64,000 nucleotides of DNA from Peribacillus simplex (GCF_001578185.1 NZ_CP011008.1:4678001-4742000), one strand, 5' to 3'. Positions 45,808-54,927 are shown, counted from the first letter of the stretch. Translations and numbers: made by a program. The notes: generated by a model from the letters alone, not told the origin.

Positions 45808-47016
45808 TCAGCTAGATGCTTCCATCACGTTAATGAGCCCTTGAATATTTTTTGACCATAGAAAATTTTGTTTTGCATATCGATGGCCATTTTCACCCAG
45901 CTCTTCGCGAAGAGCCTTCTCAGAGGCCATTGTTAAAATATGTTGACTGATTTCATCAACCTTTCTACTATCTGCCACAATCCCGCATTGCGCCTCTGAA
46001 ATCATTTGCCTGGCGCGCCCGCCGACATCACCGACAATCGGTTTCCCTACACACATATAGTCGATTATTTTCCCAGGCAGCACCTTGTTAAAGACATCCT
46101 TCTCAACTAAGCTTACATACGCAATATGGGATGAGGATACTTCATTAAGAGTCACCCTCCTGTTCATCGCTTTGATGACCCTTATATTGGTCAACCCTTT
46201 AGAGGATATCTCGTCTTGGACTTCGGACATTCGATAGCCATATCCAATAATCGTGAACTCAATTTGTTTATGTTCCTTCAGTGTTTCAGCAACTGCTATT
46301 AACTTTTTAATATCTTGGGCAAGTCCGATATTACCCGTATAAACGACCTTGATCCTATTTTCCGAAATTGGCGGAAGCCTTTTTTTCAAGTTCAGCTCGT
46401 CTGCAGTAAGCGAATTGGGAATGAATTGGATATCATCATCTTTGACTCCTTTTGAAAGGATATAATCCCTAAATCCAGGACTATTGATGATAATTTGGTT
46501 AGAGTGTCGATATATTTTTCTTTCAAGGAAAAAAGCCATTTTCAAGATCCACCTATTCGTGAATACGCCTACTCCCTGCAATGATTCGGGCCATAAGTCT
46601 CTTACATCGGTTATTAGCTTTGCCTTCATCTTTTTCTTGGCAATCAATGCCGCAAATATCGGGAAAATAGGTGGGGTCGTGACAAACACATAGTCATATT
46701 TTTTTTCCAATCGAATGATTGTGTAAATGAAGAGCCACATCGCTTCCAAATAATGAAGCAAGCGTCTCCACATATTGCTTGTATACCTCTTCACTTTATC
46801 TGGTTGAATCCTGATGATATCTTTTTCCTCAATATCGACTTCATCCCAAAAATGGGAATCTTGATATAAACTTTGATGAGGATAACTCGGCTTCAAAGTG
46901 ATGACTGTAACCTCATAGCCGCTTCGCTTCAAATTGAGATATACATTCTTCATCCTGTTTCCTGCGCTCCCAATTTCAGGATAAAAGTTTTGCACAATCA
47001 TCAGGACACTTTTCAT
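45808..47016 (-). CDS. glycosyltransferase family 4 protein
   Basis: A 402-residue GT-B glycosyltransferase. N-terminal VLMIVQNFYPEIGSAGNRM and LITDVRDLWPESLQGVG, as in WbuB-like transferases; C-terminal VVYTGNIGLAQDIKKLI and LPGKIIDYMCVGKPIVGD with the EX7E-type region. A hydrophobic stretch near residues 90-100 (WLFIYTIIRLE) may touch the membrane. It should add a sugar, possibly ManNAcA, to a lipid-linked glycan. First gene of the minus-strand operon, 16 bases before the next, with a 13-bp perfect inverted repeat in its leader. Confidence 0.87.
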   Translation of the reverse strand: MKSVLMIVQNFYPEIGSAGNRMKNVYLNLKRSGYEVTVITLKPSYPHQSLYQDSHFWDEVDIEEKDIIRIQPDKVKRYTSNMWRRLLHYLEAMWLFIYTIIRLEKKYDYVFVTTPPIFPIFAALIAKKKMKAKLITDVRDLWPESLQGVGVFTNRWILKMAFFLERKIYRHSNQIIINSPGFRDYILSKGVKDDDIQFIPNSLTADELNLKKRLPPISENRIKVVYTGNIGLAQDIKKLIAVAETLKEHKQIEFTIIGYGYRMSEVQDEISSKGLTNIRVIKAMNRRVTLNEVSSSHIAYVSLVEKDVFNKVLPGKIIDYMCVGKPIVGDVGGRARQMISEAQCGIVADSRKVDEISQHILTMASEKALREELGENGHRYAKQNFLWSKNIQGLINVMEASS

Positions 47017-47036
47017 ATGAGCCTATCACCTCGATT

Positions 47037-47120
47037 CTTAATATCGTCCTGCTTTTTATTGTAAATGGACGATATTAAGCGGGAGTTAAAGAAATATAAA
47101 GTCCCTATTAAGTTTGTAAA
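47037..47120 (-). promoter_or_regulatory. promoter and long perfect inverted repeat before the glycosyltransferase operon
   Basis: Minus strand promoter TTTACA-16-TATATT (47120-47093). Right after the expected transcription start the leader contains CTTAATATCGTCC and, 17 bases later, GGACGATATTAAG, a perfect 13-bp inverted repeat (47079-47037), ending ten bases before the GAGGTG of the first gene. It has no T run and so is not a terminator for this operon. It may be an operator, an mRNA-stabilising or a translation-controlling hairpin. Confidence 0.6.
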
Positions 47121-47207
47121 TATTCTGTTAATTGTTGCGTTAATAAAATTTTTCTTAAGAACAACTCGTTATAATAGGGAGGAAATAAAGAAAGCGAGGA
47201 AATCATA

Positions 47208-48344
47208 ATGCCTAAAAATCGTTTAAAGGTCATGACTGTGTTTGGGACAAGACCGGAGGCCATTAAAATGGCACCTGTCGTATTGGAACTGAAAAAACAC
47301 CAGGAAGAAATCGAAACCATCGTAGTGGTCACCGCCCAGCATCGAGATATGCTTGATCAAGTCCTGCAATGTTTCAAAATAAGACCAGACTACGATTTGA
47401 ATATGATGAAAGAAAGACAAACATTAGAAGAGATCACAACTCGCGGTATTGGGGAACTGAGCGCTCTTATGAAAGAACTGCAACCAGATATCGTGCTCGT
47501 TCATGGAGATACAACGACGACTTTCATCGCCAGCTTAGCCGCTTTTTATAATAAAATTCAAATTGGCCATGTTGAGGCTGGTCTTCGGACGGGTAATAAG
47601 TATTCTCCATATCCTGAAGAAATGAATAGACAGCTGACAGGCGTCTTAGCTGACTTGCATTTTGCCCCAACAAATCAGGCAGCAGAGAATCTAATTTTGG
47701 AAAATAAAAAGAGTGATTCGATCCATATTACCGGCAATACGGCTATCGATGCTTTGAAAACCACAGTAAGGAAAGACTACGAACATCCAATTCTATCTGG
47801 CTTGAATGGAGATCGTATGTTATTGATGACAGCGCACAGACGAGAAAATATCGGTAAACCAATGGAAGAAATATTCCGTTCCGTCAAACGGCTGCTTGAA
47901 GATCACACGGATATCCAAGTTGTTTTCCCACTTCATAAAAACCCAGTCGTCCGTGAAATTGCTTACCGGATTTTTGGTAAAACGGAAAGACTTCACTTAA
48001 TAGAGCCGCTTGAGGTGCTTGATTTTCATAATTTTGCGGCGCACGCCCATCTAATAATGACAGATTCCGGAGGGGTACAAGAAGAAGCTCCCTCACTTGG
48101 TGTTCCTGTCCTTGTATTACGCGATACGACAGAACGGCCAGAAGGGATTGAGGCTGGCACCCTTCTATTGGCAGGAATTGAGGAAGAACGAATTTATCAA
48201 TTAGCCACAGACTTACTTACAAATGAAGAAACCTATAAAAAAATGGCGACAGCTTCCAACCCATATGGGGACGGGTTTGCTTCAAAGCGGATTGTTGAAA
48301 TCCTATTAAAGCATTGTGAATTGCAATCGCCCCTTCCATTATGA
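47208..48344 (+). CDS. wecB: UDP-N-acetylglucosamine 2-epimerase (non-hydrolysing)
   Basis: Interconverts UDP-GlcNAc and UDP-ManNAc. 378 residues, normal for the family. N-terminal VFGTRPEAIKMAPVVLEL, active-site regions VHGDTTTTFIASLAAFY, HVEAGLRTGNKYSPYPEE and ITGNTAIDAL, and the UDP-binding TDSGGVQEEAPSLGVPVL with RDTTERPEG. The chromosome probably carries another copy (mnaA) for teichoic acid linkage units, but that cannot be seen here. Divergent from wecC and its two glycosyltransferases; a TATAAT hexamer at 47170-47175 sits upstream. Start ATG 47208 behind CGAGGA. Confidence 0.93.
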   Translation: MPKNRLKVMTVFGTRPEAIKMAPVVLELKKHQEEIETIVVVTAQHRDMLDQVLQCFKIRPDYDLNMMKERQTLEEITTRGIGELSALMKELQPDIVLVHGDTTTTFIASLAAFYNKIQIGHVEAGLRTGNKYSPYPEEMNRQLTGVLADLHFAPTNQAAENLILENKKSDSIHITGNTAIDALKTTVRKDYEHPILSGLNGDRMLLMTAHRRENIGKPMEEIFRSVKRLLEDHTDIQVVFPLHKNPVVREIAYRIFGKTERLHLIEPLEVLDFHNFAAHAHLIMTDSGGVQEEAPSLGVPVLVLRDTTERPEGIEAGTLLLAGIEEERIYQLATDLLTNEETYKKMATASNPYGDGFASKRIVEILLKHCELQSPLPL

Positions 48345-48371
48345 AAATAGTTCATGAAAGTAAGATAACGG

Positions 48372-48404
48372 AAAACGCCTGCCACTTTAGCGGCAGGCGT
48401 TTTC
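48372..48404 (+). terminator. wecB terminator
   Basis: AAAACGCCTGCC-ACTTTAGC-GGCAGGCGTTTT. Confidence 0.93.
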
Positions 48405-48419
48405 TCATTGGTTTCGATT

Positions 48420-48612
48420 TTAAAACGGATCACTTCCACTTTCAGGTTCTAAAGCCAAGGTTACCGGTGCTTGTGCACCCTCCGAAATCTGTTCAGTCGC
48501 TGCATGTTGTTCTTCAGTAGCAGCACTCGTACCATTTGCCCGTTCTGCAGAGATAACCGCTATTACTTTTATTGAATGTGCTCCAGCAGTAACATCCTTA
48601 GAAAAGATGATT
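48420..48612 (-). pseudogene. C-terminal fragment of a methyl-accepting chemotaxis protein
   Basis: The minus strand reads SKDVTAGAHSIKVIAVISAE, then RANGTSAATEEQHAATEQIS, then EGAQAPVTLALEPESGSDPF and a stop at 48420. The AATEEQxAxxEQI wording is the end of the signalling domain of chemoreceptors, including a methylation-site-like EEQ. Nothing of the receptor upstream of it remains, so about 60 codons of a decayed gene are left at the edge of the accessory block. Confidence 0.75.
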
Positions 48613-48659
48613 TACTTTCCTTGTACTTTTAAATATTTCATCTTATTTAGAAACATAAG

Positions 48660-50117
48660 CTACTTCTTTATATTTTCTAAAGCTCTATAAGCATTTGCTT
48701 CTCCTGAACCAAATAAAGCATCTTGTCCTTTCTTTCCATAGTCAAGAGTTGTTTGCTTAATACGTGCTGTTACTTGGGCAGGTTTATACTCCGGATGAGC
48801 TGCCTTAATAACTCCTGCAATTCCAGCTACTTGAGGAGTGGCCATAGAAGTACCAGCACCAAACTCATATGAAGTACCTAAATAGGTAGGCCAAGTACTT
48901 AGGATTAAGTTACTTGGATCAGCCGCCGCAGGATCATTGGTTTCTGCATATTTAGGCCCATAATCTCCTCCAGGAGCTGCCACGTCAATAGCACTGTTTC
49001 CATAATTAGAATAGAAAGCAAGCTGCTGAGTTGACCATTTTGTGGTGGCAGACACATTAATAACTCCTGGCATTTGTGCTGGTACTACAGTTGCAGGCCC
49101 TTTCACGCTTACTCCATATGGTTCATACATTTTATTTAAAAATTCGTTTACTTCCTTCTTGTCATCTAAATTTAAACTTTCATTACCACTACCGGCTACT
49201 ACAGTTACTCCATTCTTTACTGCATATTGAATTGCTCTCTTCCAAAGTAACGTTTCAGCGACTGATTTATAACTTTCTCCCTCAATTGTCATTTTGGTAT
49301 TATTATAGAAACGAAGAGACATATTAATAACATCTACCTTGTCGTTTGTTGCTGCAATAATTCCATCTATAATCCAAGCTGGTAATCCAAGGGCTTGCTC
49401 TGAGTAAAGTACGCGATAGGATCGTATTCCTAAATCTGGTCCTACACCTTTTACTTTACCATTTGCTCCAATGATTCCGGCAACGTGTGTACCGTGCCCA
49501 TTGCGATCTTTTATATCAGTAGGATCACCTGTTTCAGATTCATCCATTCCAGCAGGAACAAGATTACGTCCACCTATTATATTACTCTTTAAGTCAGGAT
49601 GAGACTCATCAATTCCAGTATCAATCACTCCCACCACTGCTTTATGAGTAATACTACCATCTTTATTTTTATATCCGCCTGTTTCTAAATCATATGATTT
49701 CCCATCGTTGGTCACCCTTTGAATATCCCATTGGGAGTCCCAATAACTCTCTGAATTTTGCTGGCTGTTGATACTAGACTCATAGTTATAAGGGCTGACT
49801 GCTTTTTTGTCTAAGGTTAGGGGAATTTCTCTGTTAGCAGCTTCAATTGAGGAATTACCTTTTAGGTTTTTAAGAAAAGAAGGCTCGTCAGATTGAGCTT
49901 CTATTCCTCCAACTTCGGGAAGAACTTTAATAACTTTACCACCAGCTTTCCGTATTACCTCTTGATAATTCTCTGGTAATCCACTTTTAAAAGCTATTGC
50001 GTATGTGTCTTTCATCTCCTGATTTTGACTCTTAGCTTGGGTAGGAACACCACCAACGGACAATACCCCTGCTCCTACTGCAATCGAAAGTACCGTATGT
50101 AGAATTTTCTTTTTCAT
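48660..50117 (-). CDS. secreted S8 (subtilisin-like) serine protease
   Basis: A 485-residue exported subtilase. Signal peptide (LSIAVGAGVLSVGGVPTQA) and a propeptide up to about residue 110. The triad is visible in VVGVIDTGIDESHPDL (Asp), RNGHGTHVAGIIG (His) and GAGTSMATPQVAGIAG (Ser); the oxyanion asparagine is in VAGSGNES. It resembles lantibiotic-leader-type and B. cereus group subtilases, but no lantibiotic genes are near. Start ATG 50117 after AGGAGG. Codon use is more AT-rich than in the flanking core genes and gene remnants lie on both sides, suggesting acquisition by transfer. Confidence 0.9.
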   Translation of the reverse strand: MKKKILHTVLSIAVGAGVLSVGGVPTQAKSQNQEMKDTYAIAFKSGLPENYQEVIRKAGGKVIKVLPEVGGIEAQSDEPSFLKNLKGNSSIEAANREIPLTLDKKAVSPYNYESSINSQQNSESYWDSQWDIQRVTNDGKSYDLETGGYKNKDGSITHKAVVGVIDTGIDESHPDLKSNIIGGRNLVPAGMDESETGDPTDIKDRNGHGTHVAGIIGANGKVKGVGPDLGIRSYRVLYSEQALGLPAWIIDGIIAATNDKVDVINMSLRFYNNTKMTIEGESYKSVAETLLWKRAIQYAVKNGVTVVAGSGNESLNLDDKKEVNEFLNKMYEPYGVSVKGPATVVPAQMPGVINVSATTKWSTQQLAFYSNYGNSAIDVAAPGGDYGPKYAETNDPAAADPSNLILSTWPTYLGTSYEFGAGTSMATPQVAGIAGVIKAAHPEYKPAQVTARIKQTTLDYGKKGQDALFGSGEANAYRALENIKK

Positions 50118-50201
50118 ATGTCTCCTCCTATATATGGAAAATATTCATCATTTACTATCTTAATATACAACAACTTAAATTCCAAGTTTCCCTAATAAAT
50201 C

Positions 50202-50650
50202 TCATATTATTGAAATAAAGAATGAATATTTTTTAATAAATAAAAGAGCAGCGTCCCGTGATAAAGCTCGGAATACTCCTCTCATTATTATTTGTGATGA
50301 ACCAATATGTATCGTCATTAGTCCCAACGTTAAAAACATAAATATATTAAATGGAATGACAAAAATAGCTACTGTACGCAACTCCCCAAAGTGAATAAGT
50401 CGATATTGAATTTGATTTACCCTATTCCATTTTGATAAAGGTTCATCACTTCTTAAGGTGTTGCAAATAATTGACTGCCTATTGGATTCTCCAGCACACT
50501 TAAGAAAACAATTAGAATAAAGAAGATCCTGGCCAAGATCGACTCAATCGTTTTGCCCGCTGATATTTTAATTCCAATCCAACACCAAACATGATAGCTA
50601 ATAGTCCAAGCAAAAAAGACCACCAAATTGATGATCTTTTAGGAATTTCT
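50202..50650 (-). pseudogene. start-less open stretches, remnant of a membrane-protein gene
   Basis: Reading the minus strand, one frame stays open for about 110 codons from roughly 50541 to a stop at 50202 but has no suitable start. It includes NTLRSDEPLSKWNRVNQIQY, RLIHFGELRTVAIFVIP, NIFMFLTLGLMTIHIGSS and IIMRGVFRALSRDAALLFIK. Upstream (to about 50650) two other frames give hydrophobic pieces such as SIWWSFLLGLLAIMFGVGLE and ILARIFFILIVFLSVLENP. The composition is that of a membrane protein broken by frameshifts. I do not recognise the family. Confidence 0.4.
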
Positions 50651-50660
50651 AATTTTCAGC

Positions 50661-52028
50661 TTATCCTTTAATTAACCGGACATTTTTTCCGAATTTTGAA
50701 CCTGCCCTTTTCAAATAAAGGAGTACGGTTAAGAAAATGACCACCTCTGATAAAGGAATGGCCAGCCATGCAGCATTCGTCCCGAATATAAGCGGCAATG
50801 TCATCAGGAATATAAGCATGAAAATGAATTCACGCCCAATCGTGATCCAGGCTGCCATCTTCACTTGCCCTATGGATTGGAAATAGGTCATCATGACAAA
50901 GTTGACTCCCATTAGGATATAGCCGCTAAAGAAGATCCTAATCCCACTTGTTGCAAGTTCTTTAACATCACTTGAAAAATCACCGAATAAATTCACGATG
51001 GGAGAGGCCGCAACCTGTCCCAGGAGGGTAATGGATATTCCCGCACCCATTGCCGTGAAAATGGCAATGCGGACCGTTTCCCGCTTCCTCTTTTCATCTT
51101 TTGCACCATGATAATAACTTACAAGCGGCTGGATTGCCGATCCTATGCCGAGAAACATCAACAGCATGACACTATGGGCATAATTCACAATCGAAAATGC
51201 AGCTAATCCATCGGTGCCTGCAAGGCGGGAGAACGCATTATTATGAGCGATGGTAAAGACGGATACACCTATTTCCGCTAAAAAACTAGGAAAACCGATC
51301 ATCATCGTCATCATGAAAAGTGACCTTTCAAAACGGAACTTGACGAGACGAAGCGTATTCCTCTTTGTGAAGAAATGCAGGCTGAGAACCACTATCCCCA
51401 ACGCGGCTGCAATGATTGTCCCATATGCTGTCTCACGCACCCCTAATTCAAGTACGTAAAGGATAATGAAATTCAACACGAAATTCGAAATGGCTGTAAC
51501 GATAAGGGAGGCCATGGCCAAATTCGGATTGCCATTGTTCCTGACGAATATGCTTAAGGTGTTTTCCAACGTGAAAACAAAGCCCAGCATCAAGAATACA
51601 TTCATGTAGTCCGTTGCAAAGGGAGCGGTTGCCTCATTGGCTCCTAGTGCATAAACAAGCTGATGGTGAAAAGCGTAGGCAATCAGACCAATGATTACGG
51701 TGAATATCGTAATCAGGATGATGGAATGGGTGAAAATAAAACGTGCACGACCATAATCCCTTGCACCCATGCTTTGTGAGTAAAGTGTCGCGCCGCCTAC
51801 TCCGATCCAAATCGACATCGCTACGAAGATCGTATAGATGGGCCCTGCGATATTAACTCCTGCAAGGGCAACCGATCCAAGTTTATTGCCGACCATCACG
51901 CCATCGACAACAAAGTTCAATGCCATCAATACCATTCCGATCATAGAAGGAATCAGATAGCGAAGAAAGACCTTTCCCGTCGAATCCACCTCAAGTAGAT
52001 TTAGTTGTTGTTTTTCTCTTAATGACAT
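50661..52028 (-). CDS. MATE-family efflux transporter
   Basis: Multidrug/toxin extrusion transporter of 455 residues with about twelve membrane helices in two homologous halves (VGNKLGSVALAGVNIAGPIY in the first, LAGTDGLAAFSIVNYAHSVM in the second). Substrate unknown; exchange for sodium or protons is the family mechanism. Start ATG 52028 (MSLREKQQLNLLE) with AGGGGATGG upstream. It lies 25 bases after a TetR-family gene in one operon, so its expression is probably controlled by that repressor in response to an exported compound. Confidence 0.92.
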   Translation of the reverse strand: MSLREKQQLNLLEVDSTGKVFLRYLIPSMIGMVLMALNFVVDGVMVGNKLGSVALAGVNIAGPIYTIFVAMSIWIGVGGATLYSQSMGARDYGRARFIFTHSIILITIFTVIIGLIAYAFHHQLVYALGANEATAPFATDYMNVFLMLGFVFTLENTLSIFVRNNGNPNLAMASLIVTAISNFVLNFIILYVLELGVRETAYGTIIAAALGIVVLSLHFFTKRNTLRLVKFRFERSLFMMTMMIGFPSFLAEIGVSVFTIAHNNAFSRLAGTDGLAAFSIVNYAHSVMLLMFLGIGSAIQPLVSYYHGAKDEKRKRETVRIAIFTAMGAGISITLLGQVAASPIVNLFGDFSSDVKELATSGIRIFFSGYILMGVNFVMMTYFQSIGQVKMAAWITIGREFIFMLIFLMTLPLIFGTNAAWLAIPLSEVVIFLTVLLYLKRAGSKFGKNVRLIKG

Positions 52029-52053
52029 GTATACCATCCCCTGCTATTTTACC

Positions 52054-52632
52054 TTACCTTGAAATCCCTCTCCAAAAAATGGACCATGACGCCTCAAGTT
52101 TTTCTGCAACCCGCTCTGGATTATCGGCATAAACCAATTCGACCATGATGGCCACGATGATACCTGAATACGCCAATGTCAGGGTCCGCGCATCCCCTGT
52201 ACTTAAAGCCCCCTCTGATGTCCATGTTTGGAATATCTCTTCCATTAAGGCTTCCTGTTGAACCAGGAGATCATCAGTCTCCTTCTGAATTTCATTGTAT
52301 AGATGTGTTGGCGGAAAGAATCCCATGCGAAGCCAGAACTTTAAACTCTCCACCTCTTGGAACATCTTGATCATTTCTTCCAAGAATCCGTATAGCGTCT
52401 TTTCCGGATCGCTTTTGCGCATCATATTGAAATACTCTTTATAAAACGAAAGCTCCATTTCCTTGGCGTCCTTAAGGACAGATAAAAACAGGTCGTCCTT
52501 CCCTTTAAAGTGAGAATAAATGGATTGTTTCCTTATTCCGACATCTTCTGCAATTTGGGAAAGTGAAGTCCCCTCATAACCATGAATCGTAAAATATTTA
52601 AGTGCAGCCTTTTTTATTTCATCGCTTTTCAT
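52054..52632 (-). CDS. TetR/AcrR-family repressor
   Basis: A 192-residue regulator from ATG 52632 (MKSDEIKKAALKYFTIHG), nine bases after AAAGGTG. The N-terminal helix-turn-helix is LSQIAEDVGIRKQSIYSHFKG; the rest is an all-helical ligand-binding/dimerisation domain. It is the first gene of a two-gene operon with the MATE transporter. A near-palindromic ACGACCGTTCGT lies 65 bases upstream and is a plausible autoregulatory operator. Confidence 0.9.
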   Translation of the reverse strand: MKSDEIKKAALKYFTIHGYEGTSLSQIAEDVGIRKQSIYSHFKGKDDLFLSVLKDAKEMELSFYKEYFNMMRKSDPEKTLYGFLEEMIKMFQEVESLKFWLRMGFFPPTHLYNEIQKETDDLLVQQEALMEEIFQTWTSEGALSTGDARTLTLAYSGIIVAIMVELVYADNPERVAEKLEASWSIFWRGISR

Positions 52633-52696
52633 AATAACGTTCACCTTTCATTGCCAATTTTCTTTTTTGTATTTCTGATAAACCTATCATAACCTA

Positions 52697-52708
52697 ACGA
52701 ACGGTCGT
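52697..52708. promoter_or_regulatory. candidate TetR-family operator
   Basis: ACGAACGGTCGT is a 12-base palindrome with one mismatched pair, 65 bases upstream of the TetR start. Its spacing and form suit an AcrR/QacR-like operator; binding is inferred only from position. Confidence 0.4.
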
Positions 52709-52719
52709 CAGGAAAGTTT

Positions 52720-52975
52720 TTATAGAAATGCTCTGTTTAATTTTTACGCAATGTCGTTTTAAAACAGTTGCAGAATTTATCATATCCAAAATGGAAATAA
52801 CTATCACTAACGCTTGAAACAGGCTAAACTAATGTGTTTAATTATTTAGCTACTCAAAACAAGAAGCGTATTCGATTTATATTTCTTCTTAATTTGATTG
52901 AGCCAATAAACACTCCAATCATATCCCCAGTGAAAAAAGGAGGATAAGATCCGCCTGTCGAAATGATAGTCATAA
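52720..52975. other. divergent intergenic region, nothing further recognised
   Basis: AT-rich spacer between the divergent TetR and VOC-family genes. Apart from the operator-like palindrome at its left edge I see no repeat, RNA or small gene. Confidence 0.4.
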
Positions 52976-52992
52976 TAAAAAGGAGGATTCAT

Positions 52993-53400
52993 ATGAAAAA
53001 TCAGGTTACCCCCTATTTAATATTCGACAGAAAAGCAAAGGACGCATTAGCATTTTATGCAGAGGTATTCCAAGCAGAGATTACCGACCTGCAAACTTAC
53101 GGGGAAGCTGATTTCCCAACACCAGAAGAAGCGAACGACCTTGTTTTGCATGCCAAAATCAAAAAAGGCGATATGTTGATCATGGTATCCGATACGTTTC
53201 CAGGCAATCCCCTTGAAGTTGGGAATAATGTATCGTTAGTCCTCGAATGTGAAAGCGACTCGGAAATCCAGCATTTATATGATGCCATGTGCGAAAAAGG
53301 ATTATCCTTAATGGAACTGCAAGATACCTTCTGGGGGGCTAAGTATGGTAAGGTCAAGGATCAGTTTGGCGTTCAATGGGACTTGAATTTCACAAAATGA
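52993..53400 (+). CDS. VOC-family (PhnB/glyoxalase-like) protein
   Basis: A 135-residue protein of the vicinal-oxygen-chelate superfamily in the PhnB-like/3-demethylubiquinone-methyltransferase-like group. It shows TPYLIFDRKAKDALAFYAEVF at the N-terminus, MVSDTFPGNPL in the middle and WGAKYGKVKDQFGVQWDLN at the C-terminus. Members may bind small substrates or divalent metal; no specific activity can be given. Start ATG 52993 with GGAGG six bases upstream. Confidence 0.85.
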   Translation: MKNQVTPYLIFDRKAKDALAFYAEVFQAEITDLQTYGEADFPTPEEANDLVLHAKIKKGDMLIMVSDTFPGNPLEVGNNVSLVLECESDSEIQHLYDAMCEKGLSLMELQDTFWGAKYGKVKDQFGVQWDLNFTK

Positions 53401-53404
53401 ATGT

Positions 53405-53446
53405 AAAAATGGCCGAAAATACGACTTGTATCTCCGGCCATCTTTT
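53405..53446. terminator. bidirectional terminator VOC / TauE
   Basis: AAAATGGCCG...CGGCCATCTTTT with a 17-base loop, between convergent gene ends. Confidence 0.75.
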
Positions 53447-53449
53447 ATT

Positions 53450-54223
53450 TCAGCCAAACACATGAAAATAATTCAAGACATTTTTTCCAATCAGCAGAAT
53501 TGTGACGCAAATGAATAATAAACGCACATATGAAGCACCTTTCTTAATAGCGAAATTCGTTCCAACCAAGGCTCCTGCAACCATTGCAAGCCCCATCGGA
53601 ATTCCATAGGCAAAATTGACGGTCCCCATTGATAAGAAAATGATAAGTGCGGCTATATTGCTTCCAAAGTTCAATATTCTTGCATTCCCAGCTGCCTGGA
53701 CAAAATCAAACCCGATGATCAAAAATGAAAATAACAAAAAGGAACCTGTGCCTGGTCCAAGAAAACCATCATAAAAGCCAATGGCAAATATAATGACAAT
53801 CAAAAGAATCATTTTCTTCCGTTTCAGTCCTTTATACTTTGCATCTTTACCCCAATCCTTTTTTACCACCGTGTAAATCGCAACAATGACCAATAGGATC
53901 AAAATGAGGGGCTTTAAGATCTCTGCGGAAACGAAATGGACAACATATGCTCCTATTGCCGCTCCAGCCATAGTAATCGGAAACAGCTTGATGACGAATT
54001 TGAAATTGACTTTTCCAGCCCGAATGAATGAAATCGTACTCGTTAAAGAGCCCATTGTACCCGCCAGCTTATTGGTGGCAAGTGCCGCTGAAGGCGAAAT
54101 CCCCGTGAACAATAAAGCCGGAATCGAAATTAACCCGCCTCCGCCAACAACGGAATCAATGAATGCGGCAATAAAACCTGCCAGTATTAAAAATAGCAAA
54201 GTATAGAGATTGATATCCTCCAT
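53450..54223 (-). CDS. TauE/SafE-family sulfite exporter-like permease
   Basis: A 257-residue membrane protein with about eight hydrophobic segments. The two TauE/SafE repeats start at AGFIAAFIDSVVGGGGLISIP and at FYDGFLGPGTGSFLLF. The family exports sulfite, sulfoacetate or related organosulfur anions; the substrate here is not known and no sulfur gene is adjacent. Start ATG 54223 with AGGGGAA. It may share a transcript with the downstream convergent region only, since DUF523 upstream ends 33 bases before it. Confidence 0.88.
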   Translation of the reverse strand: MEDINLYTLLFLILAGFIAAFIDSVVGGGGLISIPALLFTGISPSAALATNKLAGTMGSLTSTISFIRAGKVNFKFVIKLFPITMAGAAIGAYVVHFVSAEILKPLILILLVIVAIYTVVKKDWGKDAKYKGLKRKKMILLIVIIFAIGFYDGFLGPGTGSFLLFSFLIIGFDFVQAAGNARILNFGSNIAALIIFLSMGTVNFAYGIPMGLAMVAGALVGTNFAIKKGASYVRLLFICVTILLIGKNVLNYFHVFG

Positions 54224-54256
54224 ATATTCCCCTTCTTTCGGCTAAAACGCCATTAC

Positions 54257-54721
54257 TCATTTTTCAACCAGATGGTCGAATAACCTTTCCTCTGAAGTCA
54301 CCGTAAACCCATGCCGTTTAAGCAAAGCCGCGGTCACTCCATTCCCTACCTTCTTGTTCCCCATGAAATCACCATTATAAATCGTCGCACTTCCACAGGA
54401 TGGACTATTTTCTTTTAATACGACAAGCGTCGCTCCGACTTCCTTGGCTTTCAATAATGTCAGATTGGCTCCTTTTATGTACCATTCCGTTACATCCCGG
54501 CCAGACTTTTCGATTATCTTCGCTTTTCCATCAAGGACATCCTCACCTTCACCGCCAATTATCTCAGCAGGTTCCCTAGGCGTCGAAAAACCTCCAAGCA
54601 ACTCAGGGCAAACCGATATAGCCTTTTTCTCCCTCATTAATTCCAGAATCCTATCATCCAGGCTGTGTGTACCGTTGTATCTCACCTCAAGACCTGCTAA
54701 ACAAGAACTCACCAAAATCAT
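54257..54721 (-). CDS. DUF523-family protein
   Basis: A 154-residue protein of the DUF523 (YbbK-like) family: N-terminal ILVSSCLAGLEVRYNG, VCPELLGGFSTPREPAEI and LVVLKENSPSCGSATIYNG. The conserved cysteines in SSCLAG, VCPE and SPSCG suggest a metal or cluster site, but the biochemical role is unproven. Start ATG 54721, with GGGGTG upstream; in-frame residues before it are not needed. It lies just upstream of the TauE gene in the same direction and may be cotranscribed. Confidence 0.87.
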   Translation of the reverse strand: MILVSSCLAGLEVRYNGTHSLDDRILELMREKKAISVCPELLGGFSTPREPAEIIGGEGEDVLDGKAKIIEKSGRDVTEWYIKGANLTLLKAKEVGATLVVLKENSPSCGSATIYNGDFMGNKKVGNGVTAALLKRHGFTVTSEERLFDHLVEK

Positions 54722-54885
54722 CAAATCACCCCAGCTCATGCTTTTTACACCATTTTACCATTCTTTTAGCATCTTCATTTCGAATATTGACCATCAACCA
54801 GAACTTTGCGGTGACGGAAGATAAGTCGTTGGTCGATTTATTAACGCGTAGGTCATTAATGCTGAATTCCGCCAACCAAATCAAC

Positions 54886-54927
54886 AAAAAAAGCGCTTGC
54901 AGCGAAGTGAATTCTCTGCAAGCACTT
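54886..54927 (-). terminator. ytmB terminator
   Basis: Minus strand AGTGCTTGCAG...CTGCAAGCGCTT followed by seven Ts. Confidence 0.9.

Noticed and set aside
48660-50117. Subtilase as lantibiotic leader peptidase of a bacteriocin cluster
   Set aside because: No precursor, LanB/C/M or dedicated ABC transporter gene in the surrounding 10 kb.
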